Made by a program: the position numbers and the translations under genes. Positions 53,317 through 64,000 of a DNA stretch of 64,000 nucleotides are shown piece by piece. Under the pieces are notes generated by a model. That model saw only the letters and a list, made by a program, of their open reading frames with translations. It searched no databases and had not been told where the DNA came from. Source of the DNA: Oxytricha trifallax (Eukaryota > Ciliophora > Spirotrichea > Sporadotrichida > Oxytrichidae); NCBI GenBank assembly GCA_000711775.1, contig ARYC01000080.1:124001-188000 (forward strand), written 5' to 3'. Within the stretch, counting starts at the first letter, position 1; each line of letters opens with the position of its first letter.

Positions 53317-54107
53317 ATGGAATCTATAAGTACTGCAATGAAGAGAGTTGGAGCTTAAGAAATGATCTCAAGATTTAGAAGCAAGGAAGATCTCTATCGA
53401 TACCTCACTTAGCATGGTAAGCATGTGACATATACTTAATCATATGCTATAGTGGGTTTATTCCTTCCAACGATGGAAGGTACCAAAATTTCATTCTTAA
53501 AAGCTATACTCTGCGATGAGAAGAAAGCCTTCAAAAACAGCGAAATAAAGTTGATAGATATACCAAACTACCCAGAGATTTCAGTTACTAATCTCTACGA
53601 GGATGCTATGAAAGATGAAGAGTTGGTAGTTTATCTTCCTACCAAGAAACAACTCTCTAACAAGCTTCCAGAAAGGAGCTTCCTCTTTGGAGTTCTTGGC
53701 ACTTTAAGAGAGAGTTATCTCAGAGAAATCATTGAAGAAGCTCACAAAAAACGCTACTCTATTTATCCTGAAGATTAAAACAAGCAAGGCATACTAATAA
53801 GCGAGACCTGGCTCGCTGAGCTTAAGAAGCACCCATTCCTCTCTAGTAAGCTTTGATTCATAACTTTGTAGGGAAACCTGGAACTGGTATATTCCTAATG
53901 AAAGAGCATGCGAAGGTTCACAGAGAGAGAAAGTCATAGACTATTTATGAAGTGAGCAAGAGACTTTATAAAGATGTTTAAAAGCCAGAAGAAATGAACA
54001 TAGATGCAGGAGCTGGCACAAAGAGAAGAAATATGGGCCCAAGCAAGCAATAAGAAGAGGAGAAGAAAAAAAAGCCAAACCCCTTTATGGGTTAGTTTAA
54101 TATGTGA
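53317..54107 (+). CDS. TBE F 22-kDa protein gene, best-preserved copy
   Basis: [13 protein letters not shown] start, ~36-nt intron, [74 protein letters not shown], second short intron, then [20 protein letters not shown] and a Lys/Glu/Pro-rich end, GQFNM-TGA. The frame is continuous if the two introns are accepted. Useful as reference for the others. Unknown function. Confidence 0.75.
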
Positions 54108-54117
54108 ACTTATTCAT

Positions 54118-55176
54118 TCATTTAAATCTAAAACTTATTTATAAACATTCATTCTTCCTTCTCTCGCACAAACTGCTGTCTTATCTATGCTTACTCTCTT
54201 GCAGCTACTCTGAATCAAGTCTACTGTATCTATAGGCAAGTCATGCATTAGGTGATATAGCAGCAGTTTCTTGTAGTAGGTCTTGATTTAACTCCAGTAG
54301 AATTCAATTCCATTAAATCAAGGGCTGTAAGGAACATTGTATACAGGACTAATGTTTAATTCTTCATAAGCTTTCTTAGACTCCTTAGTCTTATGAACTG
54401 AGAGGTTGTCAACAAACAGGATGATCTCTTAATCGTTGTATTAATCTCTCAGCTTATGTAGGAACTCTATGTACTACTCTCGCTTAATAGAGAGAGGATG
54501 AATAACATAACTTTCTAAACCAGAGTCTTCACTAATACCTGCTAAAATTGCATGGGTTACAACCTTTACTTTCTAATCGTAGACTTCTATATTATCATAC
54601 TTCTTATACCAAGACTTATTAATAAAAGTGTTGAAGGTAAACACAGCTTCATCAGCGTGTATGAACTGATGTTATTAGTAATAGCTCTCTGCATTTAATC
54701 ATATATATAGTTTAAATTATTACTATAAAATGGCACTGTAAAATCAATCACTCTCTTCACCCTGTTGACAGTCTTGAAAGTAATACCATTTCTTCTAAAA
54801 ATATTGGCTATAGTCTAAGGAGAGATACGCATGTCAGGAAACCTGCGATGAAACATCACAGCTCGCTAGTCTAATGGAAAGTGTGCCCAATACTTCAAAG
54901 TCTTCGAGTCGCAGAGGTAGTCAATATGGTGCTGTGAGAACTTTTATTTTCTTGCAGGATGCTATCAAGTACCTGAATTATAATGCTAAACAGCCAACAA
55001 GCAATGATACCTAACTGTTGAGGCACTCTTGCGCAGGAGCTTTGCTATAGCAGCATAATTCATTACTGGTTTGACTTAGTCTATATTAATACTTGTACCA
55101 TACCTAAGCTTAAGCACTAAATCTAAATATAACTCATCATAAATAGACCCTAAATTTCGCTAATATCTATTTCTCA
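54118..55176 (-). CDS. TBE F 42-kDa transposase (frameshifted)
   Basis: MRNRYQRNLGSIYDE start at 55176. [22 protein letters not shown] and the [12 protein letters not shown] Glu region are present. One base is missing just after HADE..., near 54,667. Confidence 0.7.
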
Positions 55177-55403
55177 TTTTGCAATATGACATAATTTCTC
55201 AACTAACCCCAATAAGACCCCAACTATACCCTACAAATCAAAGCACTTATAAACCTCACTAAGGGGTTGGGCGGTTTTGAATACCCCAAAATAAAACCCC
55301 ATTAATAAATATACTTTCAAATTAAGTAAGTTGAGATTTATTTAGGAGTTAATTTTAGTTAAAAATTAAAAAAAAGCTTCGATATAAATTAAGACTAAAA
55401 ATA

Positions 55404-55790
55404 TCAAAACTCAGCAATTATTTTTTTTTGTAATTAATTTTTTTATTCTAATTAAGAGGTCACAGGTTTATATAGCTTATCAGTTGGCGTACCTCCTGTA
55501 AATACTGCATTAACAACTTACTTGTTTGTGTAGTAAGTGAGCTTTTTATTTACTGCTATACCAGTTGTAAAGCTAAAAGTCTAAAGCCAATATACTGAAT
55601 CTTTGGCAATCATTAATCTCAAAGCATAAGAGTCTGTACTGTCAGGCTGGGATTAGTAAATAGTAAAGCCATTTTATGTTTGGAAAAAAGTCAAAACATT
55701 GGTACTTCCTTACACCCGAACGTAATGAGAGTAATAGGCAGTAGCGAGATAATTGTAGGTTATAAAGTAATGAATCAAAAATAATTTACA
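55404..55790 (-). CDS. C-terminal coding fragment, unknown protein
   Basis: Minus strand open in ciliate code to TGA at 55404-55406: LATAYYSHYVRVQGSTNVLT, PDSTDSYALRLMIAKDSVYW, FTTGIAVNKKLTYYTNK, NAVFTGGTPTDKLYKPVTSQ. Thr/Tyr/Ser-rich with a beta-strand-like pattern, as in secreted or surface proteins. The GC level is higher than the flanks. The upstream exon or MDS was not found. Confidence 0.5.
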
Positions 55791-55799
55791 AAATTCAAC

Positions 55800-56143
55800 A
55801 TCAAAAGTATTATTGAAAATTATACTAAAATTTTATTAAATTTTGTAAAGTAAATGTCTCGATCTTGTTAAAAAAAACATATAGCCTTAGCTATTTTAAT
55901 TATATCTTTCTGTGATTTCATTAATAAACTTATTAACTATAAAAGAAAAATTCTAGAAAATTGATTTATGACAGAGTACCCGAATTAAATAATTTAATTA
56001 AATACATAAATATTATAAAAGAAAATTCAATACATTGTCCTGTGATGTTTCAAAAATATAAATAACACATTATTTTAAAAAGCTAAACTATCTTATCTAA
56101 TGTTGTCTAGAGCAGTAAAAAGCTACTATATTTGTAAATTCAT
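55800..56143. other. AT-rich spacer before TBE G
   Basis: No coding signal or repeat seen. Confidence 0.5.
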
Positions 56144-56245
56144 AGTCAGAACTCCGAAACCCCTTAATGAGGTTTTAAGTGCTTTGATTTGGTAGGGAAT
56201 TTTTAGCGGGTTGGGGTGATTAATCGCTTTAATGTGAAATTTATA

Positions 56246-56654
56246 TATATATATGAATAACTCTGGTAAGGGGTGGTAGTAACAATTAATCAAATGAGAA
56301 TTATATTTTTGATTTCAATTATTAATTAATAAACATGGAGAAGATATTTTTCATCTTTTGTGACTCTATTGCAATCGTCGACTTCGCAGGTATAAGGTAA
56401 GTTCTTTATTAATATTTCTGAAATCATCATAGTCAGTTGATTAGATAAATGGGTTCTTATAGGCTGATCGACTGAAGGACCTGATCAGAGCCAGGTCACA
56501 TATGTGACGCCACCCCGTTCTTGGCGCAACTACCTTGGTGGAGGAGGACCTTCAGATCATTCGCCGGCAACAAACCGTTGGCGGGTCTGGGGTTCGAACC
56601 AGGCGTCCTCCTACTTGAGCAAGCTGCCACCCGCTTGCCGACCTGGCTCTGATC
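56246..56654 (-). mobile_element. SINE-like retroposon with tRNA-like box B, in TBE G
   Basis: 409 bp between copies of TGTGAAATTTATA (56233-56245; right copy 56655-56667 with one mismatch), which are single in TBE B. In the minus sense the 5' 190 bp are strikingly GC-rich and hold GTGGCAGCTTGCTCAAG (weak A box) and GGTTCGAACCC (perfect B box, complement 56590-56600). A 15-bp inverted pair GATCAGAGCCAGGTC / GACCTGGCTCTGATC brackets this head. The 3' end is a TA tail. Variable-length target duplication, tail and polymerase III boxes point to a tRNA-derived SINE. Confidence 0.65.
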
Positions 56655-56686
56655 TGTGAAATATATAGTAAATGTATTTAATTTAA

Positions 56687-57951
56687 TCACTCAAAATGCA
56701 CTTTTGGATCATGCGAGAGAGGTCTAAAGTTTATCTTACTTAACCACAACTCTATCGGCTCTATTGATATGTCTGATCTTGAGTTTGGTTTTATTATTAT
56801 TGATACTGCCATATGTTTTATTGATTGAGAGACTCTGATTTTGTCTATAAACTACTTTATTCTTTGCTTAGCATCTTTCTCGCACCTTCTTGAGTAGTAA
56901 TCGTTGCGAGGCATATCACACTCTATTATTATTGCTGCTAAAGCCCACACATCCACTAAAAGTCACCATCTCTCCAGTCTTCTCTTTCTGGATAATACCC
57001 TTGAGTTCCCATTACAGTTCCAAGCCTTGAGACTTCCACTCTTTAGGCTCTATTGAAATCGATTATTGCTACTCTTACTGGTGAGAAGTTTATCATTATA
57101 TTTTCTGGCTTCAAATCCCTGTGAACAAACCCTAACTTGTGAAGCTCTTTAATACCTTATATGGTCTGAGTTGCAATTTATCCAAGCTACTTATGATTCC
57201 TTTGAACTGTAATGAAATACCTTAAGGTCATTTCATAGAGTAGTAATCTGAAAGCAACATGATCCTTAGCAAGGAGAAAAGCATCTAACTTGATCAAATA
57301 ACTACACTCTTTGAACTTGCTTGAGTGAGTACTTGATACTCATTTGTAAACTCCATTTAATATTTATCATCACTTAAGAGATAGTTGAAGGGATACACCT
57401 TGTAAGAATATTGATGATCATTGATAACTTTATTATCAAAGGAGTCTTCTAATATAAGATAGCTTTAAAGTGAAGTGTATAGGTCAATTTAGGCAAGAAC
57501 AGGAATCTTTTTATATTGAATATTAATCATGATCTTAGTGATTTCGGATGCTAGCAGGTTGCGTGATTTCCTCACATATTCTGATTCACTGAGCTCTACA
57601 ACATTCGAAGATTCTATTGCTTTCTTTTGTTAAGTAGATTCAATTCATCTTCATGCTTTTCAATCTCTAAATCTTTATTGTGAGATTTTAAAAGATGCTT
57701 CCTTAAATCTCTAGTATGAGCATACTGCTTATGGCACTCGAAGCAATCATACTTTCCGTCGATTTTATCGTGCTTTAAGTAAACAGTTGGCTTGGCTTCT
57801 ATATGCTCTTTCATATGCCTATACCAACTAGATTTATGAGCGAAGTCTCTCTCACACTACTCACAAAAGTTACTTCTACTTCTTCAATTTGTATAGGAAT
57901 TTCATTAATACCTTTCTCCTCCTCTCTGTCTCCCACACACTTGTTTGCCAT
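56687..57951 (-). CDS. TBE G 57-kDa-type protein (subfamily 2, damaged)
   Basis: MANKCVGDREEEKGINEIPI start, fingers (YDCFECHKQYAHTRDLRKHL), LGFVHRDLKPENIMINFSPV and AIIDFNRA. Small losses compared with B, for example near 56,950 and in the first finger near 57,868. Confidence 0.7.
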
Positions 57952-58314
57952 TTATTTTCTATTATTAATTTCTATTTTAATAACAGAGACCTCAAGTGAT
58001 AGCTATCGTAGTTCTTTAAGAGAGTTCATCTCACAGCTATCACACTTTTAATTGCTGCCAAAGGTAAGTCTCAATTAGTTTGATGGAAGTGCTGTTGTTT
58101 TACTTAAAATGTTAGCGCTCATATTTAAATTTGAATTTAAAATTATAAAACTGCCTCTATAACTGAGAGCTTATATGAGAGCTTTCCAAGCCTACAAGTT
58201 TCAAGGGAAGTTTTAAGAGTATTAGAGAAGATATATGAGTGCTAAGAGACGAACAGATCTAAATATAGGTGAGAAAGTAACCATTTTAACTATCAATAAT
58301 AACTTGATTATAGC

Positions 58315-58490
58315 ACGTACCAATTTAGGAGGTGCTCCTAATTAAGTACGTACCGTTTTAGGAGGTATTTTGACATTTTATGATTAAAATTAGGGTGCTC
58401 CTAATTAAGTACTAGCTTTAATTAAAGCTCCTAATTAAGTACTAGCATTTTAGGAGCTGCTCCTAATTAAGTAAGTACCAATTTAAATAT
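58315..58490. promoter_or_regulatory. Divergent region of TBE G with GCTCCTAATTAAGTAC repeats
   Basis: Repeat array matching that of B, with four to six units; conserved between the two copies although the flanking sequence has drifted. Confidence 0.55.
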
Positions 58491-58695
58491 AAAAATATGG
58501 AACTATAACAGTAGAAATTAATATCAATCTCTCAAGTTTGAAACCAGTTCTCAAAACCTTCTCCATATCCTTCTTAGAGGTTGACCTCCTTTAGAATGCA
58601 CATATTTAATAGTAAGTTTTTCAGAAGTATATAATTAAAATCAATAAACTTAAATTTGAATATCATTTCAAAGATCTATAAACAAGATAGAGTCA

Positions 58696-59466
58696 ATGAA
58701 TGATGAAATGAAAAGAGTGCAAGCACAAGAATTGATTCAAAGATTTAGAAGCAAGGAGGATTTGCACCGCTACCTGGTGCAGCAAGGTAATGAACTCATA
58801 GTAACTAATCTTGATTATGTAGTTGGTAAGTTCCTGCCAACGATGGAAGGTACTAAAATTTCATTTCTAAGAGCCATACTCTGCGAAGAAAAGAAAGCAT
58901 TGAAAACTTAAGATGTAAAGTTTGCAGAGATTCCAAACTATCCAGAAATCTCAGTGACTAACTTATACGATAATGCTATGAACGACCAGAGATTTCGCAG
59001 TACATGCCTACTAAGAAGCAGTTGTCAAATAAACTACCTGAAAGAAACTATTTCTTTGGCATACTTGCAACAATTAAAGAGGATTACTTGAAAGAAATTA
59101 TTCAAGAATCTCAAAAGAAAAGGTACAGCATCTCTTCAGAAGATAAGGACAAACAAGGGATCAAGATAAGTGAGAGCTGGCTATCAGAGCTGCAGAAGCA
59201 CCCATATATTTCAAGTAAGATTTCAAGCTTAACACTTTAGAAAAATCTCTACTGGCATATTCTTGATGAAGGAATAGAGCAAGCTTCACAGAGACCAAAA
59301 GTCGCAGACAAAGTATGAAGTTAGCAAGAGACTTTATTCAAATATTTAGCCTCCAGAGTCAATGAACATAGATGCTGGAGCTGGCAGCAAGAGAGGAAAC
59401 CTAGGCCCAAGCAAGCCTTAAGAAGAAGGAAAGAAAGAGAAGCCAGCTCCCTCTAAAGAATTTTAA
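58696..59466 (+). CDS. TBE G 22-kDa protein gene (start and stop altered)
   Basis: The family start ATG-GAG-TCA is ATA here; the next Met gives MNDEMKRVQAQELIQRF. Intron as in B. The usual TGA is CGA, so the end is by homology. SESWLSELQKHPYISS is preserved. Confidence 0.6.
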
Positions 59467-59479
59467 ATGCGACTTATAT

Positions 59480-60413
59480 ATACATTAACTTGACTATAAA
59501 AGTTATTTATATACATTCTCTCTCCCTTATTTAGCACACTTTAAGCCAATTAATTATCTACTCTCTTCGTTGAGCTTTTAATGAAGTCTACTGTATCGAT
59601 AGGTAGGTCATGCATCAAGTGGTAGAGAAGTAGTTTCTTGTAATGACCTTTTAATATACCCCAGTAGAACTCAATTCCATTAAACTATGGACTGTACGGT
59701 ACGTTGAACACTGGCGTTATTCTAAGTTATTCATAACTCTTCCTTGTTTCTTTAGTCTTATGAAACAGAAAGATTATCAACAAACAGTATATTTCTTATT
59801 CAGGATACTTCTCTCTCAGCTGTTCTAAGAACTTGATATACTGCTCTGTCTTAATAGAGCGAGGATGAATAACATAAGTTTCTAAACCAGCATCCTTGCT
59901 AATACCTCCAAGAATTGCCATTGTTTATAAATTGACTTTCTAGTCATATACCTCTATATTACTATGCCTCTTATACCAAGACTTCTGATGAAAGTGTTGA
60001 AGGTAAACACAGCCTCGTCAGCATGAATAAACTTAATATTATTCTATTAGGCTCTCTGCATTTAATTATAAATATAATTTTAAGTTGTTGTTGTAAAATG
60101 GCAGAGTAAAATCAATCACTCTCTTTATACGAATCACACCTTTTTAAGAGATACCGTTAAGTTTATAAATGTTCGCAACAGACTATGCAGAGATCTTCAA
60201 CTCAGGGAACTGGCGGTGAAACATAATAGCTCGTTAGTCGAGAGAGAAGTGAGCCCAATACTTCAAAATTTTTTCATTAATAAGATAGTCAATATTTTTC
60301 TATAGAAACTTTGACTTCCTCTAAGGCTAAGATTCAGCTATTATTGCTTTAATTACACAGTTTTCAAGCAGTGAGAGCGAACAGTTGATGGACTACACTT
60401 TAAGAGTTGCAAT
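59480..60413 (-). CDS. TBE G 42-kDa transposase, cut by TBE H
   Basis: Subfamily-2 transposase with [16 protein letters not shown]-like Glu region and [13 protein letters not shown]; the N-terminal ~100 codons lie on the far side of TBE H. Several base losses compared with B. Confidence 0.65.
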
Positions 60414-60552
60414 CAAAACCCCAAAACCCCTTAGTGAGGTTTATAAGTGCTTTGATTTGTAGGGTATAGTTGGGGTCTTATTGGGGTTAGTAGAGAAAAA
60501 GCAGGTTTTTTGTGAATTTAATGAATATTTAATGATTATTAGTGTAATTAAT

Positions 60553-61999
60553 TCAAACAAATTTTATCTGCTTATCTTTGTGGTACCTCTTGAATATAGC
60601 TCTCTGGAGTGGCTCAAGTATGTCTTCAAAAGATTATCTTGGATAAGCTGAAGCTCTAACGATTATCATCTCTACAAGCCTTTTAATTTCATTGCAGACA
60701 TCTTCCTGTTATATATGTTTAGAAGCCAAACTTATTGATTATTTTTCGTGCTTTGTTCCAAAGTAAGACATACTTTCCATATCGCACTCTAAGATTATGA
60801 CGCAACTGCCCAAACATCCCATTAAACAGAGCCATTAGTCCACTTCTCCCTGATTGGAAAGTATCCTGGTGTGCAAAGCACCTCAGCCAAAGTTACTATT
60901 TCTTATCTTATTGCTCTATTGAAATCAATGACTACAATTTCTAATGGACAGAGATTTAACATAACATTTTCAGGCTTCAAATCTCTATGTACATACCCAA
61001 GTTCATGAAGCTCTTAAACACCCTTAATCATTTCTGACAGTATCTCATTTAAATCATCTGGGTATCTATTATGATAGAGATACTCTCTCAAAGTCATTTC
61101 AAACTTTTTCAGTCTTAATGCAACAAAGCCATGCCCAAGAATAACTCCATCAAGTCTAAGTAAGTTCTTAAACTATTTTTTCTAAGCCTCCCTCAGTATT
61201 ATGTATTCGTTTGCAAATTCATTTTGATACTGCTCGTTTTTAATGAGATATTTAAAAGGATATACTTTGTAAGCATACTCATCAACCACTATAAGCTTAG
61301 CCTTGTTTGGCAGGTCAAAATGCAAGTAATTTTCAATACAGCTTTCAATATCAACTGCATTCAATACAGGTATATACATAGCTCTCTCATAAAGACATGC
61401 TATAAGAGTACCATTTGCTGGCTGATTCATTGATTCAAAACGCTTCTGCCTCTTGAGCCATTCCTCTTGTTGTCTTTAAGACTCAAGAGAGTTATTTTTT
61501 CATTTAGCAGGTACAAGCTTTTAAGTTTCCTCATCTTTAATCAGGAATTCGCTTAATGATGCTTCTGCATATGCCTCTTTACTTTGGCTGAGTGAATATA
61601 AGACTTCATGCATCTTGTGCACTAATATCTACCATCTATTTTATCATGCTTAAAGTAGATCTTAGCTCTACCAGAGTGAACCTCTTTGATGTACCTCTTC
61701 AAGCTAGACTCAATTGAGAAGAAATTTTAGCAGTCTTCACATTAAAATGTTTTAAATTTTTCTATATGTTGCTGTTCTTTATCTTCCTCAACTAATTCAA
61801 CTTATGTTTAAAATCCTATCTCTGCACTCTACTTCTTGTTTTAAACTTAAATTTTAAAGACATCAGCTTCAAACTCTAGAACTCTCAGCTCAACCTCCTT
61901 CTCAATATAAATTACTTCTGGTTTCTTGGAGGAGCCAAAGTATAGCTATGATTATCCACTGCTAAGAGAATCTGCTTTTCGATTTAAGTTAGCCACCAT
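60553..61999 (-). CDS. TBE H 57-kDa zinc-finger/kinase protein
   Basis: MVANLNRKADSLSSG start at 61999, both fingers, [22 protein letters not shown]. One base is missing near 61,555 (RIPD-S.. region), another near 60,800. Confidence 0.7.
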
Positions 62000-62564
62000 G
62001 TTTAAATTCAAATTTAAATTTCTATTATTAAGCTCTAGTAACCTTTCTGGTTATAGTCACTCTGTATAGAGTTGATACGTCAACAATTATGGTTGAATTT
62101 AAGGTGTTAGAGATCATATTTATACTTAGTTTAAAAATATAATTTTTCTAACTTCATACTTAATAATTTCGATTTTGGTACCAACCAAGTATAAATTCGG
62201 GTTGGTACTGGTACCAATTAGGTTTTGAACCATTTTGGAACTTTTCCATTAAAACCTCATTAGTTAAAAACTAGGTACTAATTAAGTTTTGGTACTATTA
62301 AATTGGTACCAATTAAATTTAATCGAATTTAGTACCGGTACTAATCAAATTTAAACAAATTTAGTCCTAATTTAATGGAACTAAATTGATAAAAATGGAG
62401 CTCCATCTCTGAAGTTTGTTACAGCTTCTGCCAGCTTTCTCCACGTATCCTTACCAGGTTGACCTCCTATAAGATGCCCATATTTAATACTAAGATTTTT
62501 AACAGTAGGATCCAGAACTCTATATATTAAAATTTGAAATTCAATAACAAGAGAGGGAACAAGT

Positions 62565-63354
62565 ATGGAATCTATAAGTACTGCAATGAAGAGGGTTGAA
62601 GCTTAAGAAATGATCTCAAGATTTAGAAGCAAGGAAGATCTCGATCGATACCTCACTTAGCATGGTAAGCATGTGACATATACTTAATCATATGCTATAG
62701 TGGGTTTATTCCTTCAACGATGGAAGGTACCAAAATTTCATTCTTAAAAGCTATACTCTACGATGAGAAGAAAGCCTTCAAAAACAGTGAAATAAAGTTG
62801 ATAGATATACCAAACTACCCAGAGATTTCAGTCACTAATCTCTACGAGGATGCGATGAAAGATGAAGAGTTGGTAGTTTTCCTTCCTACCAAGAAACAAC
62901 TCTCTAACAAGCTTCCAGAAAGGAGCTTCTTCTTTGGAGTTCTCGGCACTTTAAGAGAGAGTTATCTCAGAGAGATCATTGAAGAAGCTCACAAAAAACG
63001 CTACTCTATTTCTCCTGAAGATTAAAAGAAGCAAGGCATACTAATAAGCGAGACCTGGCTCGCTGAGCTTAAGAAGCATCCATTCCTCCCTCGTAAGCTT
63101 TGATTCATAACTTTGTAGGGAAACCTGGAACTGGTATATTCCTAATGAAAGAGCATGCGAAGGTTCACAGTGAGAGAAAGTCATAGACTATTTATGAAGT
63201 GAGCAAGAGACTTTATAAAGTTGTTTAAAAGCCAGAAGAAATGAACATAGATGCAGGAGCTGCCACAAAGAGAAGAAATATGGGCCCAAGCAAGCCATAA
63301 AAAGAGGAGAAGAAAGAGAAGCCAAACCCCTTTATGGGTTAGTATAATATGTGA
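62565..63354 (+). CDS. TBE H 22-kDa protein gene (one frameshift)
   Basis: [13 protein letters not shown] start. One base is lost just before TMEGTK (near 62,716); the rest matches F closely, including [19 protein letters not shown]. Confidence 0.65.
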
Positions 63355-63364
63355 ACTTATTCAT

Positions 63365-64000
63365 TCATTTAAATCTAAAACTTATTTATAAACATTCATT
63401 CTTCCTTCTCTCGCACAAACTGTTGTCTTATCTATGCTTACCCTCTTGCAGCTACTCTGAATCAAGTCTACTGTATCTATAGGCAAGTCATGCATTAGGT
63501 GATATAGCAGCAGTTTCTTGTAGTGGGTCTTGATTTAACTCCAGTAGAATTCAATTCCATTAAATTAAGGGCTGTAAGGAACATTGTATACAGGAGTAAT
63601 GTTTAACTCTTCATAAGCTTTCTTACACTCCTTAGTCTTATGAACTGAGAGGTTGTCAACAAAAAGGATGATCTCTTAATCGTTGTATTTATCTCTCAGC
63701 TTATGTAGGAACTCTATATACTACTCTCGCTTAATAGAGCGAGGATGAATAACATAACTTTCTAAGCCAGAGTCTTCACTAATACCTGCTAAAATTGCAT
63801 GGGTTACAACCTTTACTTTCTAATCGTAGACTTCTATATTATCATACTTCTTATACCAAGAGTTATTAATAAAGGTGTTGAAGGTAAACACAGCTTCATC
63901 AGCGTTTATGAACTTGATGTTATTATCAATAGCTCTCTGCATTTAATCATATATATAGTTTAAATTATTACTATAAAATGGAACTGTAAAATCAATCACT
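63365..64000 (-). CDS. TBE H 42-kDa transposase, C-terminal part
   Basis: Contains [10 protein letters not shown]-, [12 protein letters not shown]- and [17 protein letters not shown]-type motifs (first-Asp region; HADE of others is NADE here). Cut by the window edge. Confidence 0.7.

Larger units (their letters stand above)
51171..55279. mobile_element. TBE F (subfamily 1)
   Basis: 4,109 bp, AAT duplications (51168-51170 and 55280-55282). Left tip perfect, right tip worn (GGGGTTGGGCGGTTTTG). Orientation as A. Confidence 0.95.
56147..60413. mobile_element. TBE G (subfamily 2), left part; interrupted by SINE-like insert and by TBE H
   Basis: Sister of B. Left tip is worn (CAGAACTCCGAAACCCC) after flank AGT (56144-56146). 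Contains the 57-kDa, 22-kDa and most of the 42-kDa gene, then is cut at AAT (60411-60413) by TBE H. Its remainder should follow H beyond the window. The lost 22-kDa start, worn tip and two insertions suggest it is older than its guests. Confidence 0.9.
60414..64000. mobile_element. TBE H (subfamily 1), nested in TBE G, runs off right edge
   Basis: Perfect left tip CAAAACCCCAAAACCCC after AAT. Same orientation as A, D, E and F. Contains the 57-kDa and 22-kDa genes and the 3' part of the transposase; the right end is outside the window. Confidence 0.93.

Noticed and set aside
56580-56660. Functional tRNA gene
   Set aside because: Box B is perfect, but no cloverleaf with acceptor stem and anticodon arm can be drawn; the context is a dispersed insert with target duplications.
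56496-56690. ORF through the GC-rich head of the SINE-like element
   Set aside because: It overlaps polymerase III boxes and the inverted repeat, runs into TBE sequence and has no protein-like composition.
60414-60430. True chromosome end (telomere)
   Set aside because: The C4A4 run is only 17 nt, follows a host triplet and begins a TIR; it is a TBE tip, as are the other such runs at element borders.

Overview
The window is germline (micronuclear) DNA of a spirotrich ciliate of the Oxytricha/Stylonychia type. Three observations support this. (1) Long coding stretches are open only if TAA and TAG are read as glutamine and TGA as the sole stop. (2) Eight ~4.1-kb transposons end in CAAAACCCCAAAACCCC, the C4A4 telomere repeat of these ciliates, and have the three-gene layout of telomere-bearing elements (TBEs). 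(3) Host genes are cut by short AT-rich segments bounded by small direct repeats (internal eliminated sequences, IESs, with 'pointers'), and removing them restores both reading frame and conserved motifs. I resolved 16 such IESs by reading; two further items are less certain. Typical introns are 26-37 nt, with several of exactly 35 nt. The species name is an inference.

Layout. 1-9.7 kb: the 3' part of an eIF2-alpha-kinase-like gene, a CHMP7/ESCRT-like gene split by TBE A, and a coiled-coil gene on the minus strand. 9.7-15.7 kb: two ~630-bp foldback elements with 8-bp target duplications, with AT-rich DNA and small genes or coding fragments between them. 15.7-36 kb: a cluster of three scrambled, mutually interleaved genes: a WDR27-like WD40 protein (also carrying TBEs B and C inside its coding sequence), an F-box/leucine-rich-repeat protein in three pieces, and a DDX21-like DEAD-box helicase. 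Pieces of each gene lie on both strands, so inversion is needed to assemble them. A 5'-truncated LINE sits in the helicase gene, and a second foldback family has a copy at each end of the cluster. 32-38.7 kb: a large coiled-coil gene and a Ser/Gln/Asn-rich protein gene, both plus strand. 39-46.9 kb: an ankyrin-WGR-PARP gene on the minus strand, cut by at least six IESs and by TBE D. 46.9-64 kb: TBEs E, F, G and H, with H nested inside G and a SINE-like retroposon also nested in G.

Two TBE subfamilies are present (A, C, D, E, F, H and B, G). Each element has a ~57-kDa zinc-finger/kinase gene, a ~22-kDa gene and a ~42-kDa DD34E transposase. The host genes shown here would work only after development removes the TBEs, IESs, LINE and foldback elements and reorders or inverts the remaining pieces. 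By established knowledge of these ciliates, TBE transposases take part in that process, so the window shows both the elements and their likely substrates.

Limits: exon and IES borders were read by eye. No alignment, RNA or macronuclear sequence was available.
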